A stretch of DNA of 64,000 nucleotides from Ga0077527 sp964433345 (GTDB lineage: Bacteria > Pseudomonadota > Gammaproteobacteria > Burkholderiales > SG8-41): positions 310,001-374,000 of the forward strand of contig CAYSQJ010000003.1 of the NCBI GenBank assembly GCA_964433345.1, in the 5' to 3' direction. The translations under genes and the position numbers were made by a program. Positions 35,175-44,013 of this stretch are shown in pieces. The notes under the pieces were generated by a model. It was given only the letters and a program-made list of their open reading frames with translations. It was not told where the DNA came from and searched no databases. How positions within the stretch are numbered: the stretch's first letter is position 1; each line of letters starts with the position of its first letter.

Positions 35175-36136
35175 GGTCCGACGCCGGCCGCGTCCTCGTC
35201 ACCGGGGCCGGCGGTTTTGTCGGTCGCGCGCTGTGCGCGGCCCTGCGGCAGCACAAGCTTCCCTGCATCGCCGCTGTGCGGCGCCCTGAAGGCCGAAACG
35301 GCATTGCGGAGGAAATCGCGGTCGGCGACCTCGGACCCGACACCGACTGGCAGGCCGCCCTGCAAGGCATCGATTGCGTCGTCCATCTCGCTGCCCGCAC
35401 CCATGTGCTCGATGATCGCAGCCCCGATCCGCTGGCCGAGTACCGGCGCATCAATGTCGCGGTCACCCGCAAGCTGGCGCAGCAGGCTGCGCGCTCGGGC
35501 GTTCGCCGCTTCGTGTTCCTGAGCTCGGTCAAGGTCAACGGCGAATCCACTTCATCGCGTCCTTTCTCGACAGACGACACGCCGGCACCCGAAGACGCCT
35601 ACGGCATCAGCAAGCGCGAAGCGGAAGAGGTGCTCCGGACCATCGGCAGCGAAACTGGCATGGAGATCGTGATTCTCAGGCCGCCGCTGGTGTATGGCCC
35701 GGGGGTCAAGGGCAATTTCCTGCGGCTGCTGAACGCAGTAGCCAGAGGCGTGCCGCTGCCGCTGGCCTCAATCGACAATCGCCGCAGCCTGGTCTATGTC
35801 GGCAATCTGGTCGACGCCATCATCGCCTGCATTCACGCGCCCGCGGCAGTCGGAAAAACCTTTCTCATCAGCGACGGCGAAGACCTTTCGACGCCGGAGA
35901 TGATCCGCAGGCTCGCAGTGGCCATGGGCCGCAGTCCGCGGCTGTTGCCCTGTCCGCCCGCGCTGCTCGCACTGGCGGCGCGGCTGTTCGGCCGGGAAGC
36001 CGCGTTCCGGCGCCTGAGCGGCTCGCTCGCAGTGGATATCTCGGCACTGCAGCAGACACTGCACTGGCAGCCACGATACTCGACGAATCAAGGATTTAGC
36101 GCGACAGCGCAATGGTATTATCGGAACGCAAAATAA
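35162..36136 (+). CDS. WbpV-like UDP-sugar 4-keto reductase/epimerase (SDR)
   Basis: A 324-residue SDR using a GTG start at 35162, thirteen bases inside the previous gene. VLVTGAGGFVGRALC, SSVKVNGEST and YGISK are the cofactor and catalytic motifs, and RSLVYVGNLVDAI is typical of the WbpV/WbjF/WreQ group. These reduce the UDP-4-keto sugar made by WbpM to UDP-QuiNAc or UDP-FucNAc. The order WbpV-like, WbpL-like, WbpM-like as in Pseudomonas O-antigen loci follows. Confidence 0.85.
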   Translation: MAEVGSDAGRVLVTGAGGFVGRALCAALRQHKLPCIAAVRRPEGRNGIAEEIAVGDLGPDTDWQAALQGIDCVVHLAARTHVLDDRSPDPLAEYRRINVAVTRKLAQQAARSGVRRFVFLSSVKVNGESTSSRPFSTDDTPAPEDAYGISKREAEEVLRTIGSETGMEIVILRPPLVYGPGVKGNFLRLLNAVARGVPLPLASIDNRRSLVYVGNLVDAIIACIHAPAAVGKTFLISDGEDLSTPEMIRRLAVAMGRSPRLLPCPPALLALAARLFGREAAFRRLSGSLAVDISALQQTLHWQPRYSTNQGFSATAQWYYRNAK

Positions 36137-36245
36137 CGAGTGTCCGATAAGACTGAATTCGAATGCGCCGCACTCATTCCTGCGCCCATTATTTCCTTCC
36201 GGCATCCAGCGGCAACGGGATTTCCGAGGTAGTGGCGGATTTCTT

Positions 36246-36580
36246 CCCGGACTCCGGCCTGCGGCCTCCCTCCGGGCTACCGGCTGAGTCGATGGTCTGG
36301 ATGCACGCCTTAGCCCGGAAGGAGCGCAGCGGAATCCGGGGCAACCGCTGCATGCCGGTTTCGCGCGGTGTCGCGCTCACCACCCCGGACTCCGGCCTTC
36401 GGCCTCCCTCCGGGTTACGGGTTGAGTTGATGGCCTGGATGCACGTCGTAGCCCGGAAGGAGCGCAGCGGAATCCGGGACAACCGCTGCACCCCGGTGCC
36501 GAGCGGTGTCGTGTTCACCTCCCCGGACTCCGGCCTGCGGCCTTCCTCCGGGCTACGTACTTCCGGGCTACGGGTTGACG
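36246..36580. repeat. 138-bp tandem repeat built from REP-like palindromes
   Basis: The phrase CCGGACTCCGGCC recurs at 36247, 36385 and 36523, exactly 138 bases apart: two full units and a partial third. Each unit contains a REP-like pair of arms (GTAGCCCGGAAGGAGCGCAG and AATCCGGG) able to fold. The region 36137-36634 contains no gene; open frames through it on both strands arise because 138 is a multiple of three. Confidence 0.85.
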
Positions 36581-36634
36581 GATTGATGATCTCGTAACGA
36601 CTTTCAACGAACCACTGACTCAAACAAACTCATC

Positions 36635-37615
36635 GTGTGGCTGGCCGTATTCATCGTCCTGATTGCATTTACGATTGCCGCACTGGCGGTCGGCTGGCTC
36701 GCGCGCAGTCGCACCGCACGGCTGGCGCTCGATGAGCCGAACGCGCGCTCCCTGCATACGGTGCCGGTGCCGCGCACCGGTGGCATCGGACTGCTGACCG
36801 GCATCGCAGCCGGCTGGCTGCTCGCCGGGGTTCACTGGCCCTGGGTTTTCTGGAGCGCCATTGCGCTGATCATCGCGATCTCGCTGCTCGACGACCTGCG
36901 CGGACTGTCTGCCGCCGTTCGCTTCCCGGTACACCTGCTGGCCGCCACGCTCGCCGTTCTCGCGCTGCTGCCGGAGGCTGGCGGATTGACGATCGCCATC
37001 GCGGTGCTGCTGGTCGCCTGGATGTGCAATCTCTATAACTTCATGGACGGCTCCGACGGCCTCGCCGGCGGCATGGCCTGTTCCGGGTTCCTGTTTTACG
37101 CGATTGCCGCGGCAGCAGCGGGCAGCACGCAGTTCGCGCTGCTGAATCTCGCGGTCGCCGCGGCGGCGGCCGGTTTCCTGATCCACAATTTCCATCCGGC
37201 GCGTATTTTCCTCGGCGACGCCGGCGCGGTGACTCTCGGATTTCTCGCGGCAACGCTGGGCCTGATCGGATGGCGCCAGCAGGATTGGACCTGGTGGTTT
37301 CCGTTGCTGGTGTTCTCGCCCTTCATCGTCGATGCCTCTGTGACGCTGGCGCGGCGTGTGCTGTCAGGCGCGCGTTTCTGGGAGGCACACCGCGACCATT
37401 ATTACCAGCGGCTGGTGCGGCTCGGCCTCGGACACCGGCGCACCGCGCTGCTGGAGTACGCGCTGATGGCCGGCTCAGGTGCGCTGGCGCTGTGGGCAAT
37501 GACACTGAATGGCGTCGCGCAGTACGGCGTACTGGCGGCGGTTACCGTGGCTTACCTCGTGTTGCTGGTGCTGGTCGAACGCGCCTGGCACCGGCCGGGG
37601 GTCGCGCATGATTAA
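36635..37615 (+). CDS. wbpL: MraY/WecA-type polyprenyl-phosphate sugar-1-phosphate transferase (WbpL-like)
   Basis: A 326-residue membrane protein starting with GTG, ten or so hydrophobic segments. Family motifs: LDDLRGLSAAVRFP, NLYNFMDGSDGLAGG (about 132-146), FLGDAGAV (about 192) and the cytosolic HRDHYYQRL motif. It loads QuiNAc/FucNAc-1-phosphate onto undecaprenyl phosphate to start the repeat unit. It overlaps the WbpM-like gene by eight bases. Confidence 0.9.
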   Translation: MWLAVFIVLIAFTIAALAVGWLARSRTARLALDEPNARSLHTVPVPRTGGIGLLTGIAAGWLLAGVHWPWVFWSAIALIIAISLLDDLRGLSAAVRFPVHLLAATLAVLALLPEAGGLTIAIAVLLVAWMCNLYNFMDGSDGLAGGMACSGFLFYAIAAAAAGSTQFALLNLAVAAAAAGFLIHNFHPARIFLGDAGAVTLGFLAATLGLIGWRQQDWTWWFPLLVFSPFIVDASVTLARRVLSGARFWEAHRDHYYQRLVRLGLGHRRTALLEYALMAGSGALALWAMTLNGVAQYGVLAAVTVAYLVLLVLVERAWHRPGVAHD

Positions 37616-39425
37616 TCCGCGGACCGTGCTCGCAGTCGGCCACGACCTCGCCGCCGTCGGGGTTTCGTGGCTCGCGGCGTACTGGCTGCGCCTGAGCCCG
37701 GACGTGCCGGACTTCTACCAGGAGCAGGCGTTTCAGATTCTGCCCTTGGTCATCGTCATCTACGCGGCAGTGTTTTTCATGTTCGGTCTCTACCGGGGCA
37801 TCTGGCGTTTCGCCAGCCTGCCGGACCTGCAACGCATCATCGGGGCTGCAGTGATCGGCACTCTCGCGGTCTCGGCCGTGCTGTTCATGCAGCAGGCCGC
37901 AGTGCCGGTGCCTCGATCGGTGCTGATCATCACCCCGGTGCTGCTGGTGATGATCATGGGCGGCAGCCGGCTCGCCTACCGCGGATGGAAGGAACAGCGG
38001 TTCGGCGATTCCGGTTCCGCAAATCGGGAGCCGGTCATCGTGCTGGGGGGCGCCGAAGCCGCAGCCAGCCTGATCAAGGAACTCGCGCGCAGCCCGCAAT
38101 GGCTGGTCGTGGGCGTCCTCGACGACGACCGCAGCCATCACGGACGACAGATCCACGGCGCAACGGTGTACGGCTCGATTGCCGACCTGCCGCAGCTCCG
38201 TGCTCGCCTGAACGCGCAGCGGGCCATCATCGCGATGCCCGAGGCCGGCCACCGCGAACGCCGGCGCGCGATCGAAACGGCGCGTGCGGCAGGACTGCAG
38301 GTACTGACAGTGCCCTCATTCGATGATCTGATCAGCGGCCGGGTCACGGTATCGCAGATCCGCAATGTCGAACTCGACGATCTGCTCGGTCGCGACCCGG
38401 TGCAACTCGATACCAGCGGACTGCACGAATGGCTGGGCGAACAGGTGGTGCTGGTCACCGGCGCAGGCGGATCCATCGGCTCGGAACTGTGCCGCCAGAT
38501 CGCGCGTTATCAGCCGAAGCGCATCGTGCTGCTGGAGAACAGCGAATTCTCGCTGTACACCGTGGAGCAGGAGTTCGCGCAGCGCTTTCCCGATACCGCG
38601 ATCACTCCGGTCATCGGCAGTGTCACCGACCCGCGGCAGGTGGGCCATGTGCTGGCCACCTACCGCCCGACGGTGGTGTTCCATGCCGCCGCCTACAAGC
38701 ATGTGCCGCTGATGGAAAACGAGAATGCCTGGCAGGCGGTGCTCAACAACGTGCTCGGCACGCGGGTCGTGGCCGAAGCGGCAATCGCGCATGGCGTCGG
38801 CAAATTCGTGCTGATCTCCACCGACAAGGCCGTCAACCCGACCAACGTGATGGGCGCGAGCAAGCGACTCGCGGAACTGGTCTGCCAGTCGCTGCAGCGC
38901 GCGGACGGCACCCGCTTCGTGATCGTGCGCTTCGGCAACGTTCTGGGCTCCACCGGCAGCGTGATCCCGAAGTTCCGCGAGCAGATCGCCGCCGGCGGCC
39001 CGGTGACGGTCACCCATCCGGAAATCACCCGTTATTTCATGTCGATTCCGGAGGCGGTGCAGCTGGTGATGCAGGCCGGGCTGATGGGCAAAGGGGGCGA
39101 AATCTTCGTGCTCGACATGGGCGAGCCGGTGAAAATTGCCGACCTCGCGCGCGACATGATCCGCCTCTCCGGTTTCGACGAGAACGAGATCCGGATCGTC
39201 TACACCGGGTTGCGGCCGGGCGAGAAGCTCTACGAGGAAGTGCTCGCAGCCGACGAAAGTTCATTGCCGACGCCGCACCCGAAGCTGCGCATCGCTCAAG
39301 TGCGCCCCACCGATCCGGCGCTGCTGGCGCAGCTGCTCCCCTGGCTCGAGCGCGGCGACCAGCCCGATGCCGATGCCGTGAAAACGGATCTCTCCCGGTG
39401 GTTGCCGGAATACAGCCGGCGCTAG
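37608..39425 (+). CDS. wbpM: Membrane-bound UDP-GlcNAc 4,6-dehydratase (WbpM/FlaA1 family)
   Basis: A 605-residue protein. Four N-terminal hydrophobic segments (to about 120), a CoA-binding-like Rossmann domain (about 140-260), then the SDR dehydratase domain with VTGAGGSIGSELC near 282 and MGASK near 414 in place of YxxxK, as expected. It forms UDP-2-acetamido-2,6-dideoxy-4-hexulose for the WbpV-like reductase. Start at 37608 chosen since the conserved N-terminal helix begins there; the upstream open frame lies inside wbpL. Confidence 0.93.
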   Translation: MINPRTVLAVGHDLAAVGVSWLAAYWLRLSPDVPDFYQEQAFQILPLVIVIYAAVFFMFGLYRGIWRFASLPDLQRIIGAAVIGTLAVSAVLFMQQAAVPVPRSVLIITPVLLVMIMGGSRLAYRGWKEQRFGDSGSANREPVIVLGGAEAAASLIKELARSPQWLVVGVLDDDRSHHGRQIHGATVYGSIADLPQLRARLNAQRAIIAMPEAGHRERRRAIETARAAGLQVLTVPSFDDLISGRVTVSQIRNVELDDLLGRDPVQLDTSGLHEWLGEQVVLVTGAGGSIGSELCRQIARYQPKRIVLLENSEFSLYTVEQEFAQRFPDTAITPVIGSVTDPRQVGHVLATYRPTVVFHAAAYKHVPLMENENAWQAVLNNVLGTRVVAEAAIAHGVGKFVLISTDKAVNPTNVMGASKRLAELVCQSLQRADGTRFVIVRFGNVLGSTGSVIPKFREQIAAGGPVTVTHPEITRYFMSIPEAVQLVMQAGLMGKGGEIFVLDMGEPVKIADLARDMIRLSGFDENEIRIVYTGLRPGEKLYEEVLAADESSLPTPHPKLRIAQVRPTDPALLAQLLPWLERGDQPDADAVKTDLSRWLPEYSRR

Positions 39426-39429
39426 GCCC

Positions 39430-40656
39430 ATGAGTATTCTTGCGCTGCCGGTTTACGCAGACCGCGTCGGACGCTGGGCCGCCATCGCGCTCGGCGTATC
39501 GATCCCGATTTCGGTGGCCTTCGACAACCTGCTGCTGCTGGTGGTGCTGGCGGGCTGGCTGCTCGGCGGGCGCTGGGCGGAGAAGCGCAGCGCAGCGCGC
39601 AATGCTGTGGCGATCTGCGCGCTGATCCTGTTCGGCCTGTTGCTGCTCGGCACGCTGTGGGGTGACCGACCGGCCACGGATGCGAGGACCTACCTGCTCA
39701 AGTACCTCGATCTCGCCTTCATCCCCCTGTTCGCCTATTTTTTTCGCGATGCCGAAACCCGGCGGCACGGCCTGTGGGCACTGGCCGGTGCACTGATCGT
39801 TACCCTGCTGCTGTCGTTCTTGGTAAGGTTCGGCGTCATCGAACACGGTGGGTTTATCAATGGCACCTCGTTGTCGCCCGTGGTGTTCAAACTCCGCATC
39901 ACCCATAACCTGCTGATGGCCTTTGCGGCCTTCCTGTTCGCACTGATGGCGCTGGAGGCCAGGTCAAACCGGGGCCGGGTGGTCTGGGGCACACTGGCAC
40001 TGCTGGCGACGGTCAATGTCACGCTAATGGTGGAGGGTGCGACGGGTTATGTCGTGCTCGGGCTGCTCGCCCTGCTGCTGATACTGTCCCGCTTGCCTGC
40101 ACGTGTCGCATTGGGGGCGGTCATTGCGCTGGCTGCCGTTTCGGTGATTCTCGTAACGGTGCCGGGACCGCTTTCGCAACGGGTGGCCACGCTGAGCGCG
40201 GAAATCCGCGACTGGACACCGGACAAGGCAGCCCGCGATTCGTCGGCGGGTTTCCGTCTCGAGTTCTACAGCAACACGCTGGACATCATCGCCGACCACC
40301 CGCTTGCCGGCGTCGGCACCGGCGGCTTTCCCTCAGCCTATGCGGAACAGGTGCACGGCACGGCCATGGTGCCTACGCGCAACCCGCACAACGAATACCT
40401 GCATATCGCGGCCCAGATTGGTTTGACCGGCCTGGCAGCCCTGCTGGCATTGTTCGTCGTGCAGTGGCAGGCCGCGAAACGTTTGCCAACCCGCCTCGAA
40501 TCCGATCTCGCCCGCGGCCTGGTGCTGACCATCGCCGCCGGCTGCCTGTTCAACTCTTTCCTGCTCGACCATGCGGAGGGACTGTTCTTTGCGTGGCTGA
40601 CGGGGCTGCTGTATGCGGGATTAAAATCTGGTGATTCAACAACGGTGATTAGGTGA
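39430..40656 (+). CDS. O-antigen polymerase/ligase family protein (Wzy/WaaL-like)
   Basis: A 408-residue polytopic membrane protein with about eleven hydrophobic segments. The periplasmic loop near 290-325 carries GVGTGGFPSAY and NPHNEYLHIAAQIG, the HNxYL motif of the Wzy_C/O-antigen ligase family. It could polymerise repeat units or ligate them to lipid A-core; the two cannot be told apart by sequence alone. Four bases after wbpM. Confidence 0.82.
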   Translation: MSILALPVYADRVGRWAAIALGVSIPISVAFDNLLLLVVLAGWLLGGRWAEKRSAARNAVAICALILFGLLLLGTLWGDRPATDARTYLLKYLDLAFIPLFAYFFRDAETRRHGLWALAGALIVTLLLSFLVRFGVIEHGGFINGTSLSPVVFKLRITHNLLMAFAAFLFALMALEARSNRGRVVWGTLALLATVNVTLMVEGATGYVVLGLLALLLILSRLPARVALGAVIALAAVSVILVTVPGPLSQRVATLSAEIRDWTPDKAARDSSAGFRLEFYSNTLDIIADHPLAGVGTGGFPSAYAEQVHGTAMVPTRNPHNEYLHIAAQIGLTGLAALLALFVVQWQAAKRLPTRLESDLARGLVLTIAAGCLFNSFLLDHAEGLFFAWLTGLLYAGLKSGDSTTVIR

Positions 40657-40727
40657 TTAAGTAATTCAGTGATTACCATCAACTGTCAGCCAACCCAATC
40701 ACCTAATCACCTAATCACTTAGTCACA
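40630..40727. repeat. Heptad-repeat hairpin (GTGATTA type)
   Basis: Left arm GTGATTAGGTGATTAAGTAA (from 40645) and right arm AATCACCTAATCACCTAATC (from about 40697) are tandem 7-base units that pair with each other. Located over the end of the polymerase gene and the gap to the next GT2. Related copies lie at 41485, 49458 and 60549. Confidence 0.75.
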
Positions 40728-40741
40728 AAAGCTACAAACAG

Positions 40742-41488
40742 ATGTCCATCTCCATAATAATAATCACCAAAAACGCCGGCGCCACGATCCGCCGCTGCCT
40801 CGAGTCCGTGGCCTGGGCAGATGAAGTGGTGGTTGTGGATTCGGGCAGCAGCGACGACACGCTGGACATCTGCCGCGCGCTGGGCGCCAAGGTCTCCGTC
40901 ACGGATGACTGGCCGGGTTTTGGTCCGCAGAAAAACCGCGCGCTGGATGCCGCCTCCGGTGACTGGCTGTTCAACATCGACGCCGATGAATGGGTGACGC
41001 CGGAGCTGGCCGATGAAATCCGCGCCGCCGTTGCCGGCGGCGGTGCAGTCGCCGCCTATGCCCTGCCGCGGCGCTCCAGCTTCTGCGGCCGCTACATGAG
41101 GCACTCGGGCTGGTGGCCGGATTACGTGGTTCGCCTGTTCCGCCGCGGTGCTGCGCGCTTCTCCGACGACCAGGCCCACGAGCGCCTGATCGTCGACGGC
41201 GCGACGCACAAGCTGAAGCAGCCGCTGATGCACGAGGCGATCAGCGACCTCGACCAGATGATCGGCAAGATGAATCTTTATTCGACGGCCAGCGCACGCA
41301 GCCTGCATACCCGCGGCCGCCGCGCATCACTCGGCAAGGCCTTGCTGCATGGCGGCTGGGCCTTTTTCCGCACCTATGTGTTGCGGCTGGGATTCCTCGA
41401 CGGCCGCGAGGGACTGATGCTTGCGATCGCCAATGCCGAGGGCTCGTATTATCGGTATGTGAAGCTCATGCTCCTTGAGAGACGGTGA
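40742..41488 (+). CDS. Family 2 glycosyltransferase (LPS core/WaaE-like)
   Basis: A 248-residue GT-A enzyme: ISIIIITKNAGATIRRCLES, VVVDSGSSDDT, NIDADEWVTPEL (metal-binding DAD, about 79-90) and HSGWWPDYVVRLFRRG (about 120-135). This resembles WaaE/KdtX beta-1,4-glucosyltransferases of LPS core synthesis. Acts in the cytosol on lipid A-core or O-unit precursors. Bounded on both sides by heptad hairpins. Confidence 0.87.
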   Translation: MSISIIIITKNAGATIRRCLESVAWADEVVVVDSGSSDDTLDICRALGAKVSVTDDWPGFGPQKNRALDAASGDWLFNIDADEWVTPELADEIRAAVAGGGAVAAYALPRRSSFCGRYMRHSGWWPDYVVRLFRRGAARFSDDQAHERLIVDGATHKLKQPLMHEAISDLDQMIGKMNLYSTASARSLHTRGRRASLGKALLHGGWAFFRTYVLRLGFLDGREGLMLAIANAEGSYYRYVKLMLLERR

Positions 41489-41590
41489 TTGGTGATTGGT
41501 GACTGGTAATTGGAAAACCCCCGGTGTGCCGCTTTTCACCAATTACCAGTCACCAATTACTACTTACTCCTCACCGATTAACCATTCCCG
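41485..41590. repeat. Heptad-repeat hairpin (GTGATTG type)
   Basis: Left arm GTGATTGGTGATTGGTGACT (from 41487), right arm ACCAATTACCAGTCACCAAT (from about 41539). The left arm begins over the stop of the preceding GT2 gene. Same family as 40630 and 49458. Confidence 0.75.
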
Positions 41591-41595
41591 AAACA

Positions 41596-42408
41596 ATGCA
41601 GATCGCCATCGTCATAGCTACCTACAACCGCCCCGACGCGCTCGCGGCGCTGCTCGAGGGTTATCTGCACCAGGATGCCGGCGATTTCGAACTGATCGTC
41701 GCCGACGACGGCTCGAAGGACGATGTGCGCCTGCTGACCAAGGACTATGCACGACGCGCGCCGTTTCCGGTGACCCATCTCTGGCACGAGGACCGGGGGT
41801 TCCGTGCCGCGGTGATGCGCAACCGCGGGCTGGCGGTAACGCAGGCCGAGTACGTGATCTACACCGACGCCGACTGCGTGCCGGCACCCGACTTTGTGCG
41901 CCGCCACCGCATGCTGGCCGAGCCCGGCTGTTTCCTGTCGGGCAACCGCGTGCTGCTGAACGAGGCGCTCACCTTGCGCGCGCTGCGCGAACATCTTCCG
42001 CTCTACCATTGGAACTTCGCGCAGTGGACGGCGGCACGGCTGCGCGGCGAGATCAACCGGCTGCTGCCGCTGCTGCGCCTGCCCGACGGCGCTTTCCGCA
42101 AACGGACGCCGGAGCGCTGGGAAGGCGTGAAGACCTGCAATTTCTCGGCCTGGCGCGCCGACCTGCTGCGTGTGAACGGTTTTGACGAAGCCTATGCCGG
42201 ACGCTGGGGCCTCGAGGATTCGGATCTCGCGATCCGCCTGATCCATGCCGGCATCAAACACAAGAACGCGCGCTTCGGCGCTTCGGTTTTCCATCTCTGG
42301 CATCGCGAAGCCGACAAGCGCGGCTTCGACGAAAACCAGCGCCTGCTCGACGAACTGATTGCCTCAGGCCGCTTTCGCGCACAGCTCGGTGTGGACCAGT
42401 ATCTCTGA
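41596..42408 (+). CDS. Family 2 glycosyltransferase with galactosyltransferase-like C-terminus
   Basis: A 270-residue GT-A protein. IAIVIATYNRPDALAALL, IVADDGSKDDV and YTDADCVPAPDF (metal-binding DAD) form the donor site; GFDEAYAGRWGLEDSDLAIRL (about 196-216) is the Glyco_transf_7C-type acceptor motif, and an FHLWHRE ends the core. The ATG at 41596 starts exactly at the family sequence; the longer frame is repeat-derived. Often found in core or glycan assembly clusters. Confidence 0.87.
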   Translation: MQIAIVIATYNRPDALAALLEGYLHQDAGDFELIVADDGSKDDVRLLTKDYARRAPFPVTHLWHEDRGFRAAVMRNRGLAVTQAEYVIYTDADCVPAPDFVRRHRMLAEPGCFLSGNRVLLNEALTLRALREHLPLYHWNFAQWTAARLRGEINRLLPLLRLPDGAFRKRTPERWEGVKTCNFSAWRADLLRVNGFDEAYAGRWGLEDSDLAIRLIHAGIKHKNARFGASVFHLWHREADKRGFDENQRLLDELIASGRFRAQLGVDQYL

Positions 42409-42425
42409 AACTTGAAAAGAACACT

Positions 42426-42653
42426 TTAAACGCCTGACAAAATGACCCTTTGTGCGCCATACCCGTAGCCCGGAGGGAGGCCGCGCCCCGAAGGAAGTCA
42501 CCCTGGGTGGCAGGCCGGAGTCCGGGGTCCGGGAACACAGTCGCCCATGGCAAGGACTGACCCGGATTACGCTGCGCTCCATCCGGGCTACAGCCCCGTA
42601 ATTAGCTCACCTTGACGGAAGATGGGAGTTTCATTTTGATAAGCGCTCTTAAG
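42426..42653. mobile_element. MITE-like element with REP core (copy A)
   Basis: Terminal inverted repeats: left TTAAACGCCTGACAAAATGA, right end the complement of TTAAGAGCGCTTATCAAAAT. Both ends show TTAA. The inside carries a REP-like palindrome (GTAGCCCGGAGGGAGG and ATCCGGGCTAC). No open frame for a transposase. A near copy in the opposite orientation lies at 55308-55528, and partial copies at 43543 and 43786. Confidence 0.65.
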
Positions 42654-42664
42654 AACAAATACTT

Positions 42665-43531
42665 ATGAATAACACCGGCGCGCCTTACGTCACGACCTGC
42701 CCTGTCGGCTGCACAACAACACTCGCCGACACGGCATTGCGGCTGCGCGAAGGCCCGCTGCGCCGCTGTGGAGGTTGCGGCCAGTTGCTGAGCAGCGCCA
42801 GCGAGGCGCGGTACAGCGAAACCATGGCGCAATTCGATGACAGCGCCTTCAATGTAACCACGGGTCGGGCGCAGTCGCGCCGCGATGCGGTGGCAAGCAA
42901 ACGCCTGACGCGCCTCGCCGCACTCCTCGGCAAATCCCCGAAGGGCATCCGCCTCTGCGACGTCGGTTGCTCGCGCGGCCAGTTCGTCGCCGCGGCCCTG
43001 GCCGCGGGATTCAGCGTCGAAGGCGTCGAACCCGCGCCGCAGATCGCGCAAGCCGCGCGTGACGCCGGTCTGCCGGTGCGCACCGGCCTGCTCGAGGACC
43101 AGCACTACGCCGACGCCAGTTTCGATGCGCTGACGCTGTTTGAGGTGGTTGAACACCTGCGGACACCGCTGCCACTGCTCGCCGAATGCCGGCGCGTGCT
43201 GAAACCCGGCGGCATCCTGCTGATCAGCACCGGCAATGCCGCGAGCTGGACCGCGGCGGCGATGGGCGCGCACTGGGATTATTTCGACATGGCGCGAGAC
43301 GGCGGCCACATCAGCTTCTTCAATCCGCGTTCGATGGCCCTGCTTGCAGCCAAGGCCGGATTCGCAGTCGAGCGCATCGACACCGCAAGGGTGAAATTCC
43401 ACGACCGCGAAAACACGCCACGCTGGCGCTACGCCGCGGGCAAGCTGCTGGCCGAGGCCCTGAACCTGCCGGCGCGGCTTGCCGGCCGCGGCCACGACAT
43501 GCTGGCCTGGCTGCGCAAACCGGCGGGATAA
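42665..43531 (+). CDS. Class I SAM-dependent methyltransferase
   Basis: A 288-residue protein. Possible zinc-ligating Cys at the N-terminus (C11, C15, then CGGCG at 37-41), SAM motif LCDVGCSRGQFVAAAL (about 98-113), LTLFEVVEHLRTPLPLL and an LLISTGN strand. It matches the Methyltransf_23 group of glycan-modifying enzymes. Its ATG directly abuts the MITE at 42653, and no good Shine-Dalgarno is visible. Flanked by repeats on both sides, so it is a single-gene unit. Confidence 0.8.
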   Translation: MNNTGAPYVTTCPVGCTTTLADTALRLREGPLRRCGGCGQLLSSASEARYSETMAQFDDSAFNVTTGRAQSRRDAVASKRLTRLAALLGKSPKGIRLCDVGCSRGQFVAAALAAGFSVEGVEPAPQIAQAARDAGLPVRTGLLEDQHYADASFDALTLFEVVEHLRTPLPLLAECRRVLKPGGILLISTGNAASWTAAAMGAHWDYFDMARDGGHISFFNPRSMALLAAKAGFAVERIDTARVKFHDRENTPRWRYAAGKLLAEALNLPARLAGRGHDMLAWLRKPAG

Positions 43532-43542
43532 AACTGCAAACC

Positions 43543-43960
43543 AATAGCGCCCGACAAAATGACTCTTTGTGCGCCATACCCGTAGCCCGGAGGGAGGGCG
43601 CGCCCCGAAGGAAGTCAACTTGGGTGGCAAGCCGGATTCCGGGAACACAGTCACCCACGGCAAGGACTGACCCGGATTACGCTGCGCTCCATCCGGGCTA
43701 CGGCCCAGTTCTTCAGGGCGCCACCCAGGGTGACCTCCTAAGGGGCGCATCCGGGGTACGGCCCCTGAAACTTGAAAAAAGTCCCGTAGACGCCTGACAA
43801 AATAACCCATACCCGTAGCCCGGAGGGAGGCCGAAGGCCGGAGTCCGGGAACACAGTGGCTCATTGCGACGACTGACCCGGATTCCACTTCGTTTCCCCC
43901 CAAGGGGACTTCCTACGGGGCGCATCCGGGCTACGGCCCCTTCCCCCCCCGGACGGCACA
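43543..43960. repeat. Two partial REP/MITE copies between convergent genes
   Basis: The phrase GCC(C/T)GACAAAATGAC/AAC, matching the left end of the 42426 element, appears at about 43548 and 43790, each followed by GTAGCCCGGAGGGAGG, AAGGACTGACCCGGATTACG or a close variant, and ATCCGGGCTACGGCCC. The right terminal repeats are missing, so these are truncated or nested copies. They fill the gene-free stretch 43532-44013. Confidence 0.7.
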
Positions 43961-44013
43961 CTCGGAGCAAAGCAGGAGGGCTGCGGAAAAGGTCCTTCGT
44001 TACGGGTCTTGGT

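Noticed and set aside
36163..36623. 144-codon open frames on both strands through the tandem repeat
   Set aside because: The 138-bp unit is a multiple of three, so open frames repeat automatically; the translations are repetitive (RSGIR, PEGGRRPESG) and match no protein.
36246..43960. Possible CRISPR array in the repeat-rich stretches
   Set aside because: Repeats are imperfect palindromes 100 bases or longer without regular unique spacers, and no cas genes are in the window.
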